NCBI GenBank assembly: GCA_028554795.2
Contig: CM068838.1
Location: 123,821,928-123,885,927, forward strand
Length of the DNA: 64,000 nt
Direction: 5' to 3'
DNA from: Sinohyriopsis cumingii
Taxonomy: Eukaryota; Mollusca; Bivalvia; Unionida; Unionidae
Shown here in pieces: positions 26,301-34,658 of the stretch (the first letter of the stretch is position 1; each line of letters starts with the position of its first letter). The translations under genes and the position numbers were made by a program. The notes below the pieces were generated by a model. That model searched no databases, was not told the origin of the DNA, and was given only the letters and a program-made list of their open reading frames with translations.

Positions 26301-26865
26301 AATTTAAATAGGTACCCCATATTTCAGACTAAAGCATGCTGCGCAATTAACGAATCCAAAGAGCATCATCTACTTTAAACTCTCGCTCCCCCTGTGGTAC
26401 GGCAAACATCAGTTCTTCCCGGCAGTTACAAGTGTCATCTAAATATTTACCAGAGTTTCGAAAGCTGAAAAGTCAAAATGGAAGGATACATTAGAAATTC
26501 AATTCAAATAAGTCAGAAAGTTATAATCTACCACTTTCACTTTTGGATCTTATCATACATCCGCTAGACCTGAAGATTTGAAACAAATACCAGAACCAGC
26601 AATTATACCTCTTTTGAAACTTTTCAATGATTCATAGACCACTGGTAGATTACAAAAATTTAGAAAGATCATACAGTAATACCTGTTCCCAAAAAATGAA
26701 AGGATAGCACATATCCTATCATGTACTATCCCATTGCTTTGACGAGCTGCTTGTGTAAAGCAATAGCACGCATGGTCAATGAAATGCTTGTTTGGTACTT
26801 GGAGACTAATAATTTAATATCTCTTTTCCAACGTTGCTTCCTATATGGCCGTAGTACTAATAATA

Positions 26866-26899
<34 letters not shown>

Positions 26900-29800
26900 T
26901 AACGTTGCTTTAACAATTTGTCATTCATATCGCTACGATGTCTGCAGTGTGGCAGTTTATAGTGATGTCTAGCACTGAGGCATCATGCCTTATACATGTA
27001 GTATGATGTCCCACCCAGTCACATTATCCTGACACGAGGCCGACCAGTCCTAACACTAATTCTTAATGCTGAACGCCGAGCGAGGCAGCTGTTAGTACCA
27101 AGAAATAACATTTAGTAATTGTTTTCAATATCTTATCTGTGAACTTGATCCAATTCCAACATCACTGCTGCATGAGTGCAAAGATCCAGTATCCTTCACT
27201 AACTGATGTTATTAATACCTATCTCTCATCAGGGGAATCCCTATCATTTTTCAAAACTGCCATTGTAAAGCCTCTGATGAAGAAACCAACACTAGACCAT
27301 AACGATTTAAAGAACTACCGCCCAGCTTCTAATCTTCCAGTCATATAAAAAATCATAGAAAAGGTTGTTCTATGCCAGCTTGTATCTCATCTGAATTCAA
27401 ACAGTCTTTTTAGTAATATACAATCTGCATATCGCCCTTGCCACAGTACTGAAACTACTCTTCTAAAAGTAGTTAATGACATTCTCTCTGCTTTGGATAG
27501 CGGAAAGATTACAGTCATCGCCCTCCTTGCTTTGTCTGCAGCATTTGACACAATAGACCATGATATATTACTTCACCGTCTCCAGCATGTATTTGGCATT
27601 CGTGATACAGCCTTACTGTGGTTCAAGTCCTACTTTGTCAACAGGACACAAATTGTGTCTGCAAATGGAATACACTCCAGCCCAGTTGATCTATGTTGTG
27701 GTGTTCAACAGCGGTCGTTCATTCTATACACTCAGCCGCTCTCAGGTGTCATAGACCATCATCCAGTGTCGCACCAATTGTACGCTGATGACACCCAAAT
27801 ATACAAATCTAGCCACCCAACTGAAGTTGATGCTACCATCCAAGGTGTAGAGAGGTGCATTTCTGATGTGAAATCATGGATGACATGTAACAAGCTGCAG
27901 ATGAATGATGATAAAACTGAGGCCATTCTAATTACAACACAAAGACTTTCTCATTCACATCCTTTACATCAAACAATAAATATCAGCAAGACCAACATTA
28001 AATTCACACAATCAGTACGAAACCTAGGTGTTACTCTAGACAGTACTCTCACAGTGACCAACATGTAAGACTGCATATCTTGAGCTGAGACGCATCAGCT
28101 CCATTCGCAAATATCTTTCAGTTGATGCCACTAAAACACTTGTGTGTTCATGAGTACTTTCAAGACTGGATTATTGTAATTCAGTTCTGTCTGGTTCATC
28201 TCAATATCTACTCCAAAAACTTCAAAAAACACAGCTGCTCGGATCATACTTAGAGTACCACGATCAGAGCACACCTCCCCGCTGCTCTATACCCTACACT
28301 GGCTATCCATTCGATCCAGAATCAAACACAAAATATGTTCTCTGTGCACCGTTTCACTGTCGGACTCTAGTCGAACATACCTATCCGACTTAACCCATGT
28401 GTACACACCAGCAAGACACTTACGCTCCTCTTCTGACAATCGTATACTCATTATTCCCACTATGAAAACAAAGTCATATGGACAGAGTTCTTTTGCATAC
28501 CAGGGTCCAGCAATGTGGAATGAATTGCCCACTGAACTTAGATACAAAGACACGGTGATCACATTCAAGAGTGCTCTCAAAACTCACTCATTTCGACTAC
28601 AAGAACAAACATAAAGACCTAATAATGTTTCCTACCTTAATTATTCTCAGCATGTTTTTTATGTTTTCTAATTTCACGGTGTTTGTGTTTGTAACAATAT
28701 CATTATATAATGTTTTTTATCTCATAGGTGTTGTCTAATGCTGTAAAGCGCTTAGAACTTCTAAAGATTGGGCGCTATACAAAGTCCTCATTATTATTAT
28801 TACTAGGTTTTTGACATCAAAATTAATAGCAATACCAAGCTCTTGGCTCATGGTGCGGATTGCTCCCTATAGGCTGATGATTTTCCAATATGTTATCAAT
28901 GAGGCATAAAGAAAGACAACTGCAACATGATTGAACATTGGGCCACTCTCAATGGTTTTAAATTCTCAAAATCACATATATGCATTTATGTCAGCTACGA
29001 AGAAAACATGATGATCCGTAATTCACTCTGGACGGAAGACATTTACTGATTGTTGAGGAAACATGGTGTTTAGGTATTGGCTTGACAAAACGTGCGTTCA
29101 TTCCACGCATTAAAAATTTGAAAGCTAAATGATTGAGGGCCATTCATTTACTCAGAGGTCTCACTGGAGAGTTTATCTGATGAATTTTCATCCTACAATG
29201 ACTTATTTCAGAAAAATGAGAATAATTTTAAACTGAAGATACAAATAAAAACAAACTAATGATTTTTCTAGCAGGCATATGAGATTTTGACTCCGGCAAT
29301 CAGGTTAATTCCTGATACAACTGGTGGCTTTTATACTGAACCAACACTGCCACCAACCCCTGAATTTTACATTCATTTTGACAGCAAAAAGGCTGTTTTG
29401 AATATTCTCCTGTGACAATGCAACTAGAAGAATCAGTATGTGCCTTAGGCATGAATAAAGTTCACTAGTACTATAACAAATTAGCATACTTTCATCACCC
29501 CTCAGCCATCTAGATTTTTAGATATTTACCTCTGTAGCAGACACACGTAAATACGTAAGCCAAGTCGGCTGCTCATTTGCAGCCTAAGTTACGCATTTGA
29601 TCTCCAATGCTCGTCTAACTGTGACAGGTAGTCACCAACAAGCCAATTGATTTCGAAGCCTAACTCAAAGTAAATCTCAACCACATTACATATTTAGCTT
29701 CTGTGTGAATTTATAAATGCTAGGCTTGTGATAATTAGGTTCATGACCTTTACCTTAAAAGTTAGAGAGGTCTACAAATACGAAACTATCCTGTGATACC

Positions 29801-31582
29801 AAAGTAGCAGCGCGCACCGACTGGGTTGCTGATAGAAAAGTCGTTATTAACCCATATAGAACCTTTTTAAGATCCAAACTGGACTATGGTTGTGTTGCTT
29901 ATTGTTCAGTCAAAAGTCGTACTTGACTATTCTGGACCCAATTCACAAACAATCATTACGACCCGAGTTGTGAGCATTTGGGTCATCCCTATGTGAAAGC
30001 CTTTTCCATGAATCGAATGAGCAAATTTGTATCACATCGCAGAGAACCATTATATGTGCAATATGTCCTAAACTTAAGATCAAACCTTTCGAATCCTGGT
30101 TTTGCGTCTGTTTTCCGACCAATATAAATAACGTTATACCAAAATAAACCAAGTGTCATACCTATATATGGCATTAGAATATCTTCCAACGTTGACAGTA
30201 CAGACATTAACCTTTCGAAAATCAAACGTCTTTCGTTTTCCCTGGATACTTAAACAGCCCAACGTGCTTTTTAAGCTCAGCAACGGAAAAAAACGTCATG
30301 TAAAGAAAATCCTTCTACGTTTCATAACTCTTTCATAACTCTCTCCAAATTTAATAACTTCTGAAACTTTTACACGCATGACTCAGAGGATGGGAAAAAG
30401 GATGATTAAGCCTTCATTAGCGGAAATCACAATACAACTGTTCGCTTACCAGAAGGTGGTTCAATATTTTTTAGACTAAATCATGTAAACACACATTGCC
30501 CTGAAACATATCGAAACCAAACTTTTTGTTTTATCTGATTTAAAATCAGTACGGAGGTGATCACAATAATTGTTAAGCAATTTTATCAATAGAGAAAGAA
30601 AGAGAGATTCATATTGTCAGACATACGGAGAGGCAGATGTTTTAATAGAGGGACAGACACATAAGCAATGAGTCAGAGAAACAAAGAATGAGGTAGTACA
30701 TATTATCAGAACTAAAGACAAAATAATAGATAACATAATGGTTGGATATATAAATATAGATTGAAGAAGACAAATAGGTTGATAGGTGAAGATTGCAAAA
30801 GACCAAAAAGAAATGAAAAATTCATCTCACGATTTTATTCTTTGATCTCTTTCATTCCTTTCTAGTCCTACGTCAGCTGTGCATCGGGCGTCTGGAACGT
30901 TGGCTTCGTCATGATCTGTTATGGAGTGGTTGACGCCGCATGTTCATTTATTTTTGTTCGTCTCGTGCAGTACGCGGGACATATTCCATTCTTCGTTCTG
31001 GGTAAGAAGCTCAGTCAATCCCATCAATACAATGTCAGCCATACAAAAAATCATTCCAATAGTGTCAGATTATGTTTGTGTTTGCATTATTTTAGCAATT
31101 TAGAGCCTGTTCATTAACTTTGTGTATCCTTGTCCAGACAATGATACGAATTGAACTTTACGGTTTTATATTTTACACGATCCATGAAACCATGAAGCTT
31201 ATGTTCGATCACACACTACTAAACGATATTTCTTGATTTGCTTCTGGTAGCTAGAAAAGACATTCAACTGCCTTTTTAAATACCACCTTTCGAAAAAAGT
31301 AAGCATATATTAATAAAATTGAATAGGCTCATAATTCCTTTTATTCTTCTTTATAGCATTTATCGTTCACGGAGGATGCCAGATCATCATGTTGCAATGG
31401 CTACCAGACCCAGATGCTGTGTATGAATTTTACATCGTGGCAGCCCTATGGGGGGTGGGTGACGCTGTCATCCAGACACAGATAAACGGTGGGTTTCCAA
31501 ATCTACGTCATGCAGTTATTTTATCGAACAATAATCTAATTTTGACAAAATTAACAATTCCAATACTTTTAAGATCAAGTCA

Positions 31583-31625
<43 letters not shown>

Positions 31626-32093
31626 TCATTCAAAACAAGATCACTTTCTTTAAAGATGATTATTACGTTTTCTTTTTTTAAAGAAAAATAATGATAACAC
31701 TTCTTGCTTTGATTATGTTTTTCTTATTCCAAGCCAATTCAGTAGTCAAGGTGTTGACTAATTTTACTGCTTGTACAGCCAACATATAAGATACCTGTCG
31801 TAAGAAAACAGCATACATGATATTTTTGAAGCAATAACGTTGTAACTATCATCATTAAAAGTGAATAATGCCTGAAATGCTTGCCTGTCTTGGCTTTCAG
31901 CACTATATGGCTTCTTATTTACGAAGAATACCGAAGCTGCATTCGCCAATTATCGGCTGTGGGAATCCATGGGGTTTATCATTGCATTTGGCTACAGCGG
32001 TTATCTGGTTAGCAGAATGAAGCTATACGTCTGTCTTGTATTCCTGTGTGTAGGGATGTTCTTCTATGGAGTCATTGAAGTCGCATACAGAGG
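13777..32093 (+). CDS. UNC93A: UNC-93-family multipass membrane protein, copy 1 (6 exons)
   Basis: Exons at 13777-14317, 14679-14839, 15718-15966, 30866-31001, 31357-31488 and 31901-32093 all have GT-AG borders and matching phases (1,0,0,1,1,2), giving about 470 codons, the usual length of UNC93A. Family signatures include LQSSLNKEAGLGVIGLSVIY, AANFYAIWGT, RFFGVFFMIFQTS/QIWGNLISS across the first junction, GIEQAFIAGDFT, WNVGFVMICYG, GLWGVGDAV-type ALWGVGDAVIQTQIN and EAAFANYRLWESMGFIIAFG. These correspond to a 12-helix MFS-like transporter fold. UNC-93 proteins act as channel subunits in worms and as trafficking partners of Toll-like receptors in mammals (UNC93B1); the role here is unknown. 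Intron 3 is 14.9 kb and full of mobile elements. One oddity is APLRSAKCTY, where copy 2 has APLWAAKCTY. If exon 6 is terminal, the frame stops at 32115; otherwise it splices to 34441. Confidence 0.9.
14679..14839 (+). CDS. UNC93A: UNC-93 copy 1, exon 2
   Basis: Phase 1 in, phase 0 out. It encodes the helix QIWGNLISSMVF and the long extracellular loop that in UNC93A carries a conserved CGA (here KCGANYD). Confidence 0.9.
14967..15065 (+). CDS. Possible cassette exon 2' from a partial duplication of exon 2
   Basis: The sequence 14957-15105 is a diverged copy of the 3' part of exon 2 and its donor (exon 2 ends NLDKPDMDK/gtaata; this copy ends HMDEPVMNK/gtaatg). Between an AG acceptor (AACCAG at 14966) and the donor at 15066 it is 99 nt, open, and phase 0 at both ends. 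It could therefore be spliced between exon 2 and exon 3 without changing the frame. It would add 33 residues with three N-glycosylation sequons (NVT, NSS, NNT) to the extracellular loop. Its use in mRNA is inference; it could equally be a dead duplicate. Confidence 0.4.
15637..15649. repeat. Poly-G tract
   Basis: Run of G bases inside intron 2 of UNC-93 copy 1; a likely sequencing and slippage hotspot. Confidence 0.9.
15718..15966 (+). CDS. UNC93A: UNC-93 copy 1, exon 3
   Basis: 83 codons, phase 0 to 0. It contains the helix IYTVCGIYIASAVVGFL, a charged cytosolic loop (LDKDDEKEPVEAKK) and the helix TIYSGIEQAFIAGDFT. The donor is taken at ACAGTG/GTATAT because the family has one residue between GDFT and SYV, as the relic also has (GDFT-K). 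Confidence 0.9.
16030..17380. other. Intron 3 start, mostly unrecognised
   Basis: The minus strand at 17020-16790 has a short frame with a CxxC pair (LCVSCGG) in one frame and several Cys/His residues in another. This could be a decayed coding fragment belonging to the virus-like relic that follows. Nothing else is recognisable. Confidence 0.3.
17390..17701 (+). pseudogene. Unidentified coding remnant, + strand
   Basis: An open frame of 103 codons with globular-protein composition (TFRIDGDGILIGSTMTD within it), ending with TAA at 17701. I do not recognise the protein. It lies beside minus-strand Polinton remnants and points the same way as the next remnant, so it may belong to the same decayed element. 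Confidence 0.35.
17850..18437 (+). pseudogene. Unidentified coding remnant with one stop, + strand
   Basis: One frame is readable for about 195 codons, from the ATG at about 17850 to TGA at 18437, broken only by a TAA about eight codons in. The open part from 17988 holds 149 codons (KHDPVSVWLFHRDDSEYGVI within it) with the composition of a folded protein. No family is recognised. It converges with the minus-strand frame 18723-18463, a tail-to-tail layout common in Polinton-type elements. Confidence 0.4.
18463..18723 (-). CDS. Unidentified 86-codon minus-strand ORF
   Basis: Complete ATG-to-stop frame (MGTYFKYKYLNQVFIMHDCR at the start), rich in Arg, Leu and aromatic residues, probably helical. 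It begins 26 bp from the end of the DNA transposon at 18749, so the transposon split it from whatever lay upstream on the minus strand. It is in the orientation of the Polinton-like remnants at 21251-24870. Function unknown. Confidence 0.4.
   Translation of the reverse strand: MGTYFKYKYLNQVFIMHDCRTLADLPDARLEYFRRLVELPVGELKYFRDHVYNMVVSFRRLKYDLIRQINEHSSYFHRRIDIQSLN
18807..18828 (+). repeat. Internal inverted repeat of the transposon, left
   Basis: GTGTGCCGAACACGAATATA and the following bases pair with the reverse complement of 21059-21079. It lies 58 bp inside the left end (69 bp for the right partner). Subterminal repeats of this kind are usual transposase binding sites. Confidence 0.7.
19010..19128 (+). 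promoter_or_regulatory. Transposon promoter with two 68-bp-spaced repeats, CRE and TATA
   Basis: Two copies of TACTAATGCCANGCGGCTGC...GTGTACTATA lie 68 bp apart (19010 and 19078). The first contains TGACGTCA (19040-19047), a CRE-type octamer; the second has TGACGTAA at the same place and runs into TATATAAA (19121-19128). The coding ATG follows 115 bp later. The layout fits an upstream activating repeat plus core promoter. Confidence 0.6.
19243..20931 (+). CDS. Putative transposase, 562 codons
   Basis: An intact single-exon frame. The N-terminus has a Cys-rich module (CYICGEVTF, then FGCKVGD, then HICCATC) that looks like a DNA-binding zinc finger. An acidic Ser/Pro linker follows (about residues 140-175). 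The C-terminal two thirds carry candidate catalytic acidic residues in DPQEWRLFVDSSKLSLK, WHLCGDLKVVALLMGL and SDEHSERFHQDIA, plus a CFLCEWDSR motif between the second and third, typical of DDE transposases with a Cys-x2-Cys insert. I recognise the protein as a family found as single-exon, repeated 'uncharacterized' genes in many arthropods and other invertebrates. The inverted-repeat frame around it supports a transposase. Better preserved than every neighbour, it is a recent arrival, possibly by horizontal transfer. Confidence 0.8.
   Translation: MPRKCVNTADNFCYICGEVTFANQKKSINSQVKKAYHLYFGCKVGDQDKPWAPHICCATCTTQLSQWLNCKRSSMPFAVPMVWREPSNHLNDCYFCLVPPLSGGITKRKKSRIVYPNIPSALRPVPHGEGLPIPEPPAEYSLDSSDEDKGESTCSSPGPSACSDPDFHCGASSTPHRITQEELNDLIRDLDLSKNKAELLGSRLQQWNLLEEDVTITAYRKRHQQLEPFFRKESNLIFCSNIEGLMNALKITHDPQEWRLFVDSSKLSLKAVLLHNGNILPSIPVAYAVHMKETYDNLRQLLNSIEYNKYSWHLCGDLKVVALLMGLQQGYTKYMCFLCEWDSRAREMHYMRKEWTHRQNVAIGEKNIQHPALVEAQKILLPPLHIKLGLMKNFVKAIDRTLPAFRYLHEKFPRLSEAKIKEGVFVGPQIRELFKDDRFNNLLEGDAKQAWNAFRLVSTNFLGNVRAENYKELVEDMLMKYKKLGCNMTLKIHFLHSHSDFFPSNCGIVSDEHSERFHQDIATMEQRYQGKWSTTMLADYCWTLLRDAPEQLYKRQAKKSKM
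21059..21079 (-). repeat. Internal inverted repeat of the transposon, right
   Basis: The reverse complement reads TGTGCTGAACACGAATATGA and the following C. It matches the left copy with two differences. Confidence 0.7.
21251..21499 (-). pseudogene. Polinton-type remnant, 82 codons, unidentified protein
   Basis: Minus-strand frame with a coiled-coil-like start (INQIEQINDELQRRIKS) and a beta-rich end (NYAVHIYKSTIRTVLV). It ends 102 bp before the transposon. I do not recognise the family. Orientation and position suggest it belongs to the same virus-like element as the frames at 22239-24870. Confidence 0.4.
22100..22560 (-). pseudogene. Polinton-type remnant, structural-protein-like
   Basis: Minus-strand coding sequence readable in two frames, with an open part at 22439-22239 (INVVIPPVVFRNFDSRVKLK within it). 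A shifted upstream part lies at about 22560-22380. The long + strand frame over the same bases is a shadow. The protein is not identified. Confidence 0.35.
22670..23141 (-). pseudogene. Fibre-like remnant with GDLNMS repeats
   Basis: Two adjacent minus-strand frames (23141-22944 and 22942-22670) each contain GDLNMS followed by a short N-rich linker. The second continues LREPTSKDDAESTKYMVN. This pattern (GDxxxGDLNM...NxxxNLxEPTxxxDAxxKxYVD) is typical of viral and phage fibre or spike repeats and also occurs in animal Polinton/adintovirus-like elements. The two frames are offset, showing decay. Confidence 0.5.
23405..23685 (-). pseudogene. Adenovirus-type cysteine protease relic of a Polinton
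   Basis: From an ATG at 23685 the minus strand reads a short N-terminus, then GIINLDVRSS..THW, the beta-strand and catalytic-His region of the adenain/Ulp1-like protease found in Polintons. After an in-frame stop and a frame change, YSYGLTPP corresponds to the family's FDSFG.PPP and CGPDVLVVLNN to the catalytic-Cys strand. Stops and frame changes make it inactive. In the family this protease matures capsid proteins. It is one of the two remnants that identify the surrounding block as a Polinton (Maverick). Confidence 0.65.
23730..24083 (-). pseudogene. Basic-protein remnant of the Polinton
   Basis: 117-codon minus-strand frame. The first part (ALRDLSADAISDTTKNAV) has normal composition; the rest is Arg/Cys-rich and probably frameshifted. 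It lies between the capsid-like and protease remnants. Not identified further. Confidence 0.35.
24230..24859 (-). pseudogene. Polinton capsid-like remnant (F54H12.2-like)
   Basis: One minus-strand frame runs from an ATG at 24859 to 24419, broken by adjacent TAA and TAG codons near 24703-24708. It contains NFENNQFARLYHRLMTFMGR followed by GLQISQRDFTSLYSIYSIN, the order and spacing of the animal Polinton capsid proteins often annotated F54H12.2-like (asparagine-rich turn, Arg-x-Tyr helix, then a DF..LY strand). A shifted frame continues to about 24230 (IAVILSGKTMLLEGLGGRMR). It was once a virion protein and is now dead. Confidence 0.55.
24877..24940 (+). repeat. 64-bp copy of the UNC-93 intron 4/exon 5 boundary
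   Basis: Matches 31307-31370 with five differences. The original contains the end of intron 4, its AG acceptor and the first bases of exon 5; in this copy the acceptor AG is changed (TATAG to TATAT). It lies directly beside the Polinton remnant, in intron 3 of the same gene. Confidence 0.85.
26869..27102 (-). mobile_element. SINE family 1 copy, inserted in the Jockey-like LINE
   Basis: Begins with a (TG)n run at 26869-26895 (the element's 3' (CA)n tail on the minus strand). The conserved body follows, with TAACGTTGCTTTAACAATTT, ACGATGTCTGCAGTGTGGCA and CCCACCCAGTCACATTATCC. The tRNA-like head is missing. Confidence 0.85.
27125..28806 (+). mobile_element. L2-like LINE, 3' half with reverse transcriptase, decayed
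   Basis: The frame from 27139 reads ...LSFFKTAIVKPLMKKPTLDH..LKNYRPAS, then after a TAA (27346) continues in the same frame with QSAYRPCHSTETTLLKVVND and LSAAFDTIDHDILLHRL, HQLYADDTQIYKS (intact YADD), then VLSRLDYCNS and GPAMWNELPTELRYKDTVIT. The GVPQGS motif is damaged (GVQQRS with codons lost), and a second TAA follows at 28066. The 3' end has the typical AAGCGCTTAGA..GGGCGCTATAC and an (ATT)n tail at 28791-28803. It was inserted into the Jockey-like element. Confidence 0.85.
30866..31001 (+). CDS. UNC93A: UNC-93 copy 1, exon 4
   Basis: Phase 0 to 1. It encodes the helix SYVSCASGVWNVGFVMICYG and the next helix ending in FVL. The relic equivalent is at 9203. Confidence 0.92.
31357..31488 (+). 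CDS. UNC93A: UNC-93 copy 1, exon 5
   Basis: Phase 1 to 1, 44 codons. It contains the family signature ALWGVGDAVIQTQIN at its end. Confidence 0.92.
31587..31625. repeat. (ATT)n microsatellite
   Basis: Thirteen TTA/ATT units in intron 5. Confidence 0.95.
31901..32093 (+). CDS. UNC93A: UNC-93 copy 1, exon 6 (last membrane exon)
   Basis: Starts ALYGFLFT and contains EAAFANYRLWESMGFIIAFG and the last helix, ending YGVIEVAYRG. Two ends are possible. Either a phase-2 donor at AGG/GTATGA (32093) is used, or there is read-through to a TAA at 32115 that adds only YEKSYE. The donor matches the acceptor at 34440 in frame. Confidence 0.88.
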
Positions 32094-32119
32094 GTATGAA
32101 AAAAGTTATGAATAATTTA

Positions 32120-34020
32120 CTACCATATAATTTCCACAGTGCCAGTTTATGGAGCAATTGAACGCAGTGCTCCTTAAACACGTATTCATTTCATTGCTGT
32201 GATCAAAACATCCTGTGCTTTTTCCGTCGAGATAGAAACATGAGATGTTTTTAGCTGCCATTGAGAAATATATTATGAGCACAATATGGCGGCGAAAGCA
32301 GACAAAATGAACTTCCTCGGCATCTGCTTTAGTAACATATGTGGTACACTCCGACGGAGGCTGCACAAAAACGCATCAAATGTACATGTACTTCTACAGC
32401 TACTTACGGTGTTATTATGTACTTGATGGCAAAGAATGGGCTATTTTCAGATTTACACCTAAATAAGGCTTTGTGATTATTGTAAAAGAAAGAAAAATTA
32501 AAGTGATCTTTACCTTTGTCAAACATAGTAGTCGTATTATTTTAATAGAAATGCAAAAACAGAAAGTCACAATAATAGCTGGATATGAACAAAAAGTGTT
32601 GTTCAATGTTTTGTAACAAATTATAAATCGTAGACATCTGGATGAGTGGTACCAATAGAGTCCATCATAAAATTTTCCAAATTGGAAACTGCAACCAACT
32701 TATTATCAATATCTGCTTCGTCGTATTATAATTATGAAAAGCTGTCTACAGGGTCCTATAGGTCGCGCAAGGGCGGTCCACAAGAAAATTAACTACTGTG
32801 GGTTTCGATCTCAATATACTGGATTTGCACGTTAAGCACTGAGATATCCAAAGCGCATCATTTCGAGTGGCATGTGGGATCTCAGAGCACAAAGCACTGT
32901 AGGTTTCAAAACATATTTCAATTTAATGATATATTTAACGTTAAATAAACATCAGAGTTCCGCTGTTGCCGTCATATTAATGCTTAAAATTTCCCTTCAA
33001 TTTATTGTATAAATATTGATTATCATTAAGACAAGAGACATGGGTGTATATGGTAGTTTTAGTTTAAATGATTTTTAAGCGGTCAGATATGGTAATGTTA
33101 GAAACAAATTCTACATAGTTCACACATCTGATACTGATCAAAATTCTGGTCCATAGGACTTGGAGTCTGTGTTTGTCACCACTTTAAAAGCAAGAATTTA
33201 TAATGTTAATGAACCCTGACTTTGTCTCTATTTTGTAGCTTTGATAAACTATTGGCCTGTTTTAAACTAACAGTGTGTTCTGTGTAAAGTGCAGTCGTGT
33301 TGAGCCCTAGCTTGGGTGAACATTAATAATTGGTTAGAAATCTTCTTTGTGTTCGATGTTATTGTTCGCAACATTTGTACCCCGTACCTCGTAACAGCCT
33401 CCGAAACGTGTCGATAAACTTATGTCATTTTATTATAAATGTCTTTGAAGAAACAGATTTTGCAAATTGAACTAAGTCTCTTGTTTGATGTTTTACTCAG
33501 ATTTATATTCGTGCTGCAATCTCACTGTTTTGTGTAACTTTATAGACTTTGGAAACAATAGTGCAAATACCGATTATAATTTAATATAGTTGTTTCAAAA
33601 ATCGACATCTTTGAGGCAAATGCCCAATAAAGCTAGACCTTTTCCTTTAATGTTGTAGATGCCCCATGAGGAAATAGAATTGTACCTTATAGAATGATTA
33701 CCTTTTTCACAAGCAATGACACATATATATTATTATGACGTACTGTGACAAGTATTCCGAATATCAACGTGTTACATAATCATTTGATTCTTTTTCAGTA
33801 GACTCTAGAAACAAAAATGTCAACACTTTTGGATTAATTATTGCTGTGCAGCAGAAACAAACAAGCAATGTTTATTTGGGTTGGGCTGAGGCTGCTTTAT
33901 GGAATTTTATCTGCAATGCAGTTTGTCTCACTTTATGCTGAACTTATTTTGATTGACGCATATTAGCATTGTTTGGCGAATGTTAGAAGAACTCACTCAA
34001 ACTCCGGTTTGGTTTGGTTG
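32120..34020. other. Stretch between UNC-93 exon 6 and the ITAM-like exon
   Basis: I searched both strands for a signal peptide, transmembrane exon or start codon that could begin a separate gene for the downstream phosphatase exons, and saw none convincing. There are short AT-rich frames only. Confidence 0.45.
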
Positions 34021-34039
34021 GAGACTGAGCCAGCTTGAA

Positions 34040-34126
<87 letters not shown>
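34040..34126. repeat. Compound (TA)n(TG)n microsatellite
   Basis: About 27 TA units then about 16 TG units, in the putative intron 6. Confidence 0.95.
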
Positions 34127-34127
<1 letters not shown>

Positions 34128-34440
34128 CAATTTAGGAAAAGTATATGAGCATTACCCTAAATCCTGTGCTTAGAAGATATACACACACACCCCATTCATT
34201 TTTGTGTCTTTAAAGAATCGGATTCGTTTAAAAACGCGAGAGTATTGTCACAGAAGACTGACTTTAGTATTTACATGACCAGGAAGTAAAGATGAAGTAA
34301 TTTGCATCTTCAAAGTCATGGAAGATGTAAATTCTGCAATAACTGATCGAGTTATCAATGTTTTCTTGTCTTAATTTGCTCATTAAATAAGTATGATTTT
34401 ACAACATAATGCACTGACGCCTGCTTTTAATAATTAATAG

Positions 34441-34658
34441 ATCGGCTGTTGATAAACACTTTGACGATCTTCAAGCAAGAGGCCACACAGATGAAAATTA
34501 TTCTGGGATAAATGGTAACCACGATAAAACCTATGACGATCTTCAAGCAAGAGGCCACACAGATGAAAATTATTCTAGGATAAATTGTCACCGTGATAAA
34601 ACCTATGAAGATCTTCAAGCGAGAGGCCGGACAGATGAAAATTATTCTAAGATTAATG
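34441..34658 (+). CDS. Exon with three 24-residue ITAM-like repeats
   Basis: Acceptor TTAATAG and donor AATG/GTAAGC. The frame that continues UNC-93 exon 6 (phase 2 to 2) is open throughout and leaves in phase 1. It encodes three near-identical units. Units 2 and 3 read TYDDLQARGHTDENYSRI and TYEDLQARGRTDENYSKI; unit 1 has HFDDL, so it lacks the first tyrosine. YxxL, nine residues, then YxxI, with acidic residues before each tyrosine, matches the immunoreceptor tyrosine-based activation motif consensus (YxxL/I-x6-12-YxxL/I). If attached to UNC-93 it would form the cytosolic C-terminal tail; phosphorylated ITAMs recruit tandem-SH2 kinases. The function is inference from the motif. Confidence 0.75.

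Larger units (their letters stand above)
24950..30340 (+). mobile_element. Decayed Jockey-like LINE, interrupted by a SINE and an L2-like LINE
   Basis: ORF1-like pieces occur at about 25080-25560: a conserved ...RPEFIAGIKNQGVTTIRRI segment and a degenerate zinc-knuckle stretch (FQKYGYHKER). ORF2 pieces follow: IPKSAINSERAHSL near 26190, MYYPIALTSCLCKAIARMVN at 26721 (reverse-transcriptase motif), and after the nested insertions DIKINSN...ADDFPICY near 28815-28890, ATLNGFKFSKS near 28940 and RSKLDYGCVAYCS near 29865. The part from the fingers to the ADD motif is missing, and stops are frequent. About 600 bp of foreign or unaligned DNA (29170-29790) splits the 3' part. It is long dead. Confidence 0.75.

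Noticed and set aside
31389..31691. 100-codon frame at exon 5 as a separate gene
   Set aside because: It is UNC-93 exon 5 read through its donor into the (ATT)n intron repeat.
33478..33545. Possible transmembrane exon (IYIRAAISLFCVTL) that could start the phosphatase gene
   Set aside because: It has an AG before it but is followed at once by a stop without a donor, and is too short for a membrane helix.
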